Below, in pieces: positions 60,497 to 64,000 of a stretch of 64,000 nt of DNA; positions within the stretch are counted from its first letter, which is position 1, and each line of letters starts with the position of its first letter. The DNA is from CAIKMD01 sp963803265 (GTDB lineage Bacteria > Pseudomonadota > Alphaproteobacteria > ATCC43930 > CGMCC-115725): contig CAWDLZ010000013.1 of assembly GCA_963803265.1 (NCBI GenBank), positions 173,351 through 237,350 of the forward strand, in the 5' to 3' direction. The translations under genes were made by a program, and so were the position numbers. Below the pieces are notes generated by a model that had not been told where the DNA came from, ran no database searches, and was given only the letters and a program-made list of their open reading frames with translations.

Positions 60497-63346
60497 ATGT
60501 CCGGCACCAATCCCGTCGCGGCCTGGCTGCAAACCGCCTCGACCGGCGGGGGCGTCCAGGACCCGACCACCTACAAGGGCGCGATCGACGGCGATTTCGC
60601 GGTCGCGACCCGCGTCGCCGATATGTTCGCGCCGCGCCCGGCCGCGACGCCGGCGATGTCGGTCGTCATCGACGCGGGCTTTATCGCCAGCTTCGGCGCG
60701 GGCAATCTCCAATCCGTCACCGAGGTCGCGCAGCAGACGGTGACGATCGCCGCCGCGCCATCCTCGCCGAACAACCGGATCGATCTGGTCGCCGTCAACG
60801 CCACTTCCGGCGTGGCGTCGGTCATCGAAGGGGTAGCGGCCTCCTCGCCCACGGCGCCGGCGATTACCTCCGGCCTCTTGCAGGTGGCCCATGTCTCGGT
60901 GCCTCACGGCACCACCGCGATCTCGAATAGCAACATCACCGATCTGCGCGCGGTGTGGCAGTCGAGCGGCGGCGCGGGCTCGAGCGATGGCATCGTCGGC
61001 AGCCTGCCGAACTGGTATCGCGGCGGCATCGCGGGCAAGAAGATGCGGTTGCTGGGCGACAGCACCACGAGCAATGCGACCTCCGCCTTCACGGAGCTGG
61101 CCTGGCACCAGAATCCCGGCGAGGCGCTTTCGGGGACCATCGTCGAGAATTACGGCAACAACGGCGCGACCCTTGCCGCGATCCTCGGGAACGTCCCCGC
61201 CTATGGCATCGAGCAGACCATCTCGTCGGGGCTGATGGTCACCTATACGACCAATCCCTCGCCCAGCGACACGATCACGCTGGGTGGCACCGCCGTCACC
61301 TTCGTCGCCTCGGGCGCGACCGGCAACCAGGTGAACATCTCAAGCGGCAGCCTCTCCGGGACCCTGACCGCGATGGCGACTTTCCTCAACGCCTCGAGCG
61401 ACGCGCAGATCTCGAAATGCACCTACCTCGCCAATGGCAACGCCGGAACCACGCTGGAGATGTGGACGAAGGTGACGGGGCCTGCCGGCGCCGGCTTCAC
61501 CTGCGCGGCGACGACGAGCGGCACCACGCTTTCGACCGCCGCCACGACCGTGCCCAATCTCGTGGTGCTCAGCGCCGGCGTCAACGACGTGCGCGGCGGC
61601 GCGATCAGCCTCGCCCAGATGATCGCGCTCTTGACCGAGGCCGTGACCGCGATCCAGGCGGCGCTGCCGAATTGCGATATCGTGCTCAGGACGCCCTTCG
61701 CCTTCCTCAGCAACGATCCCGGCAGCACTGGCTACGTCACTTTCACGAATCCGCCCTACGCGAATCTGGCGGCGGCGGCGCAGGCCTACTCGAACATCCT
61801 CTACGAGGCCTATCAGGCGATGATCGGCCTCTGGGGCAACGTCGTCGTGTTCGACTGCCAGAGCCTCATCTGCGGCCAGACCTGCCTCAACAGCGCCATC
61901 GCCCTGTGGATGGCCGACATTCTTCATCCGGGCTACACCGGGCAGGTCCTTTGGGCGCAATATCTCGCGATGTATTTCGGGCAGGGCGTCCCCGGCAATG
62001 TGTTCAATCGCCCCAGCCCCTACGGTGAGACCGGCGGCGACACACCGACGATCTCATTGAACCCGGTGCAAAGCCTCGCGCCGCCGGTCTCGCCAACGGC
62101 GTCGGACTTGGCCATCGCCTGCAACCCGGCGCAGCCCTGGCTGATCTACCCGCGCATCCTGGAGGACCCGCGCTACTTCAAGCGGATCACGGGCGGCCGG
62201 ATCACCGCCGCGGCGACGATCGGGCAGGGCTACATCCGCTTCGTCACCGACGATCCCGCCGACATCATCTCGATGGGCGACGTCGTCCAGCTCGGGAGGG
62301 CCGGGGTGATGCAGCTGCCGAGCGGCTACTTCGGCGCCTCGAAGTACGTTTCCTTCGAGACCCAGCTTGCTTCCCTGGGCGGCTCCAATCCGCCCGTGGC
62401 GGGAAATTACACCGTGAACGTCTATCGCCCGCTCTATGGCGACAGCACGTTCGCCGTTGACATGCAGCTTCTGGCGTATCTCAACGACACGATCGGCTAC
62501 CCCTATCGCAGGCAGGTCTATGGCGCTGGCAGCGGGACGAACTATCTCCGGCTCAATCCCTATCTCGCCGACCAGCAGTTCAAAGACGAATGGACGCCGG
62601 ATTCCGCCGATGTGGTGATCTTTCCCGGCTTCACCACTTGCGCGGCCACCGCCGGCGGCACCGGGCAGGCCGTCAACGACGTCCTCACGCTGGCGGACGG
62701 CTCGACGGTCAAGGTTCTCACGATCTCGGGATCGGCGGCGGCGACGGTGCAGCTCCTGACCCAGCCGACCATTCCCTACACCTATCCGGCGGCGCAAACC
62801 GCGACGACCGGCTCGGGCACCGGCTTCACCGGGACCCTGAGCAACACGCCGATCGCGCTGGGCAGCGCGGCCTTCTACCTTTTGTCCCTCGGAGCTTATC
62901 AATTCGCCCCGACAGGAAGCTGGGGCGCGCTCGCCGGCCGCGTCGGCTGGGTGTTCGGGCTCGGCACCAAGAACCGGATGGCGCAGGAAGCGTCCTTCGA
63001 GCCGATCCACTGGTGGGGCTATGGCAGCATCACCGGGACCGTCACGCAATATCAAACGGTGTCGCGCGCCGGGTACTGCCAGAGGCTGTCGGTCAACCTC
63101 GGCACGGCCTCCAGCTCCGGCGCCATCACCTACGAGATGTCGATCAACGGCACGCTCGCCCTGACCGTGACCTGGAACCAGGGCGTCTCGGGGCAGTCGC
63201 CGAGCACCGTGACCTGGAACTCGTCGGGCTACAGTTCGCGCTGCACCACCACGGGATGCTACTTCAGGCCGGGGGACTTGCTGACCCACGCGATAACGGC
63301 CGCGGGCTCGGGCGGCGCCGACATGGCGGTGTCCATTGACCTCTAA
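60497..63346 (+). CDS. Tail fibre/spike with an SGNH (GDSL) hydrolase domain
   Basis: A 949-residue protein. Residues 1-165 form a phage attachment-like N-terminal region (DIDLVAVNATSG-type segment: RIDLVAVNATSGVASVIEGV). Residues ~175-500 are an SGNH hydrolase: block I RLLGDSTTSNATS, block III VVLSAGVNDVRGG and block V DILHPGYTGQ (Asp-x-x-His). Two glycine-rich beta inserts interrupt it (ITLGGTAVTFVASGATGNQ). The C-terminal ~200 residues are beta-rich (QYQTVSRAGYCQRLSVNLG) and may bind a surface glycan. It probably removes acyl groups from a host polysaccharide. Confidence 0.78.
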   Translation: MSGTNPVAAWLQTASTGGGVQDPTTYKGAIDGDFAVATRVADMFAPRPAATPAMSVVIDAGFIASFGAGNLQSVTEVAQQTVTIAAAPSSPNNRIDLVAVNATSGVASVIEGVAASSPTAPAITSGLLQVAHVSVPHGTTAISNSNITDLRAVWQSSGGAGSSDGIVGSLPNWYRGGIAGKKMRLLGDSTTSNATSAFTELAWHQNPGEALSGTIVENYGNNGATLAAILGNVPAYGIEQTISSGLMVTYTTNPSPSDTITLGGTAVTFVASGATGNQVNISSGSLSGTLTAMATFLNASSDAQISKCTYLANGNAGTTLEMWTKVTGPAGAGFTCAATTSGTTLSTAATTVPNLVVLSAGVNDVRGGAISLAQMIALLTEAVTAIQAALPNCDIVLRTPFAFLSNDPGSTGYVTFTNPPYANLAAAAQAYSNILYEAYQAMIGLWGNVVVFDCQSLICGQTCLNSAIALWMADILHPGYTGQVLWAQYLAMYFGQGVPGNVFNRPSPYGETGGDTPTISLNPVQSLAPPVSPTASDLAIACNPAQPWLIYPRILEDPRYFKRITGGRITAAATIGQGYIRFVTDDPADIISMGDVVQLGRAGVMQLPSGYFGASKYVSFETQLASLGGSNPPVAGNYTVNVYRPLYGDSTFAVDMQLLAYLNDTIGYPYRRQVYGAGSGTNYLRLNPYLADQQFKDEWTPDSADVVIFPGFTTCAATAGGTGQAVNDVLTLADGSTVKVLTISGSAAATVQLLTQPTIPYTYPAAQTATTGSGTGFTGTLSNTPIALGSAAFYLLSLGAYQFAPTGSWGALAGRVGWVFGLGTKNRMAQEASFEPIHWWGYGSITGTVTQYQTVSRAGYCQRLSVNLGTASSSGAITYEMSINGTLALTVTWNQGVSGQSPSTVTWNSSGYSSRCTTTGCYFRPGDLLTHAITAAGSGGADMAVSIDL

Positions 63347-63400
63347 GATAAGGCCGCGCCCGAGAAGCACCGCTGGGCGCGAGCCCGCCCGGGCAGCCGC

Positions 63401-63544
63401 ATGGGCCGGCTCAAGCGCGCCGGCGCGCGCACCGACGGGCTCAACTGGGACGCGCATGGCGCGCTCTCTTTCCGCACCACGCACGCGCACGGCGCTTGGA
63501 CGCCGGAGCAGATCGCCGAGGCGAAAGCCGCGCTCGGCAAATAA
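63401..63544 (+). CDS. Short conserved phage protein
   Basis: A 47-residue frame (MGRLKRAGARTDGLNWDAHG, ALSFRTTHAHGAWTPEQIAE) between fibre and holin-like genes. The frame is open back to the fibre stop codon, so a longer start or read-through is possible (KAAPEKHRWARARPGSR precedes the ATG). No family is known to me. The codon use and even composition look coding. Confidence 0.4.
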   Translation: MGRLKRAGARTDGLNWDAHGALSFRTTHAHGAWTPEQIAEAKAALGK

Positions 63545-63561
63545 TCACGAAGGTGGTGGCG

Positions 63562-63822
63562 ATGGAGGATTTGGACGAGCTTCCGATCGATCCGGAAGAG
63601 GCGCGGGATCTGCCTCTTCACGTGCGCAACTGCATCAAGCGCCATGTCATCCAGGTCCGGCTCATTCGCGAGGGCATGCTGAGCCGACAGCGTTCCGACA
63701 TGATCGCGTGGCTCTACCGCATCGTCGTCATCCCGGCGCTCGGTTTCGCGTGCTGGCAGCTCTGGGCGCTCCGACCCGCGATCGACAAGCTGATCTCGCT
63801 CGGCCCGATGGCGCGGCCGTGA
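63562..63822 (+). CDS. Small membrane protein, possible holin or lysis protein
   Basis: An 86-residue protein with one hydrophobic helix (IVVIPALGFACWQLWAL) after a charged N-terminal part (LHVRNCIKRHVIQVRLIREG). It is located between the fibre gene and a lysis-type gene and overlaps the latter by GTGA, the usual place of a holin. The single helix fits class III holins but is not diagnostic. Confidence 0.5.
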   Translation: MEDLDELPIDPEEARDLPLHVRNCIKRHVIQVRLIREGMLSRQRSDMIAWLYRIVVIPALGFACWQLWALRPAIDKLISLGPMARP

Positions 63823-64000
63823 TTGAAGAACCGAGCGCCGCGCCCGGCGTCGCCGCCGGAGCGCTGGCGCCAACACGAGGCGAGCGCAACAACAATCCCG
63901 GAAATCTCGATTTCGAGGAAGCGGTGCCGTGGCTCGGCCAGCTCGGGCTCGAGCTCGTGCCCGAGGGCGAGAGCTACCTACCGCGCTTTGCCCGGTTCGA
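63819..64000 (+). CDS. Phage lysis or virion-associated protein, N-terminal part only
   Basis: It starts GTG 63819 in the stop of the previous gene and runs off the window. The segment TRGERNNNPGNLDFEEAVPW is the R-x-NNPGN motif seen at the start of the lytic/structural module in many phage endolysin-like proteins. Only about 60 residues are visible, so the catalytic part and function remain unknown. Confidence 0.6.
   Translation, partial: MIEEPSAAPGVAAGALAPTRGERNNNPGNLDFEEAVPWLGQLGLELVPEGESYLPRFARF

Noticed and set aside
1..64000. tRNA, rRNA, origin of replication or phage attachment sites
   Set aside because: I looked for conserved tRNA arms, rRNA stretches, DnaA-box clusters and paired att repeats around the phage locus and found none I could support by eye.

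Overview
The window is a GC-rich (roughly 65 %) chromosome segment from an alphaproteobacterium. A soil or rhizosphere Rhodospirillales/Rhizobiales-type lineage fits best: there is a SAM-II riboswitch in front of metZ, many TauA/SsuA-type substrate-binding proteins (SBPs), amidohydrolase-2 paralogues, and a phage structural module laid out like the gene transfer agent (GTA) type prophages of this class. This placement is inferred from gene content; no rRNA or tRNA gene was recognised.

Positions 1-36.3 kb are accessory metabolism and transport. At least seven exported SBPs occur (4620, 8753, 9702, 20675, 23614, 29678, 30722 and 32268), but only one ABC permease with a (partial) ATPase is present, at the left edge. 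They lie among ring-cleavage-type enzymes: four amidohydrolase-2 proteins, two VOC proteins, a Rieske oxygenase, a fumarylacetoacetate hydrolase (FAH) family protein and a MaoC hydratase. Also here are an FkbH-like HAD/GNAT protein, a methyltransferase-erythromycin esterase fusion, metZ behind a SAM-II riboswitch and terminator, a hybrid histidine kinase with its response regulator, and a LuxR-type regulator. Two insertion sequences interrupt the region: an intact IS1182-family element with TIRs and a 4-bp duplication, and a frameshifted IS1380-family element.

Positions 36.3-40.3 kb form the left end of a phage-derived locus. A TPR/SPINDLY-like glycosyltransferase overlaps the gene of a CI/LexA-type repressor. 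Divergently there are only two small genes (a Cys-rich GcrA-like protein and a DUF6456-like protein). A strong promoter followed directly by an intrinsic terminator then precedes the packaging genes.

From 40.4 kb to the end runs a siphovirus/GTA-like morphogenesis operon: two tandem small terminases, large terminase, portal, protease, capsid, connector, tail genes, a short tape measure, DUF2460, DUF2163, NlpC/P60, tail tip, an SGNH-hydrolase fibre, a holin-like protein and the start of a lysis-type protein. No integrase or replication gene is visible.

The most interesting structure is at 42.9-47.8 kb. The portal gene ends in a conserved NPNHYGPGP-type linker, an acidic stretch and a lytic transglycosylase-like domain. 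The next gene overlaps it by ATGA and encodes a secreted protein. Then comes a start-less second copy of the portal C-terminal half carrying a different C-terminal domain that looks like polymorphic toxin tips, three small paralogous immunity-like genes, and a fragment of the adjacent portal segment. The two portal fragments meet at the same 20-bp word, so the 45541-47683 block is flanked by 20-bp direct repeats and would rebuild a contiguous portal segment if circularised. I read this as a capsid-interior polymorphic effector locus with a silent tip cassette.

Three compound palindromes with covarying arms also lie in the tail module, one of them in frame inside the NlpC/P60 gene. About eleven single-base frameshifts are spread over otherwise well-conserved genes. 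Nearly all are +1, which suggests sequence or assembly error at least in part, so several entries marked pseudogene may be intact in the organism.
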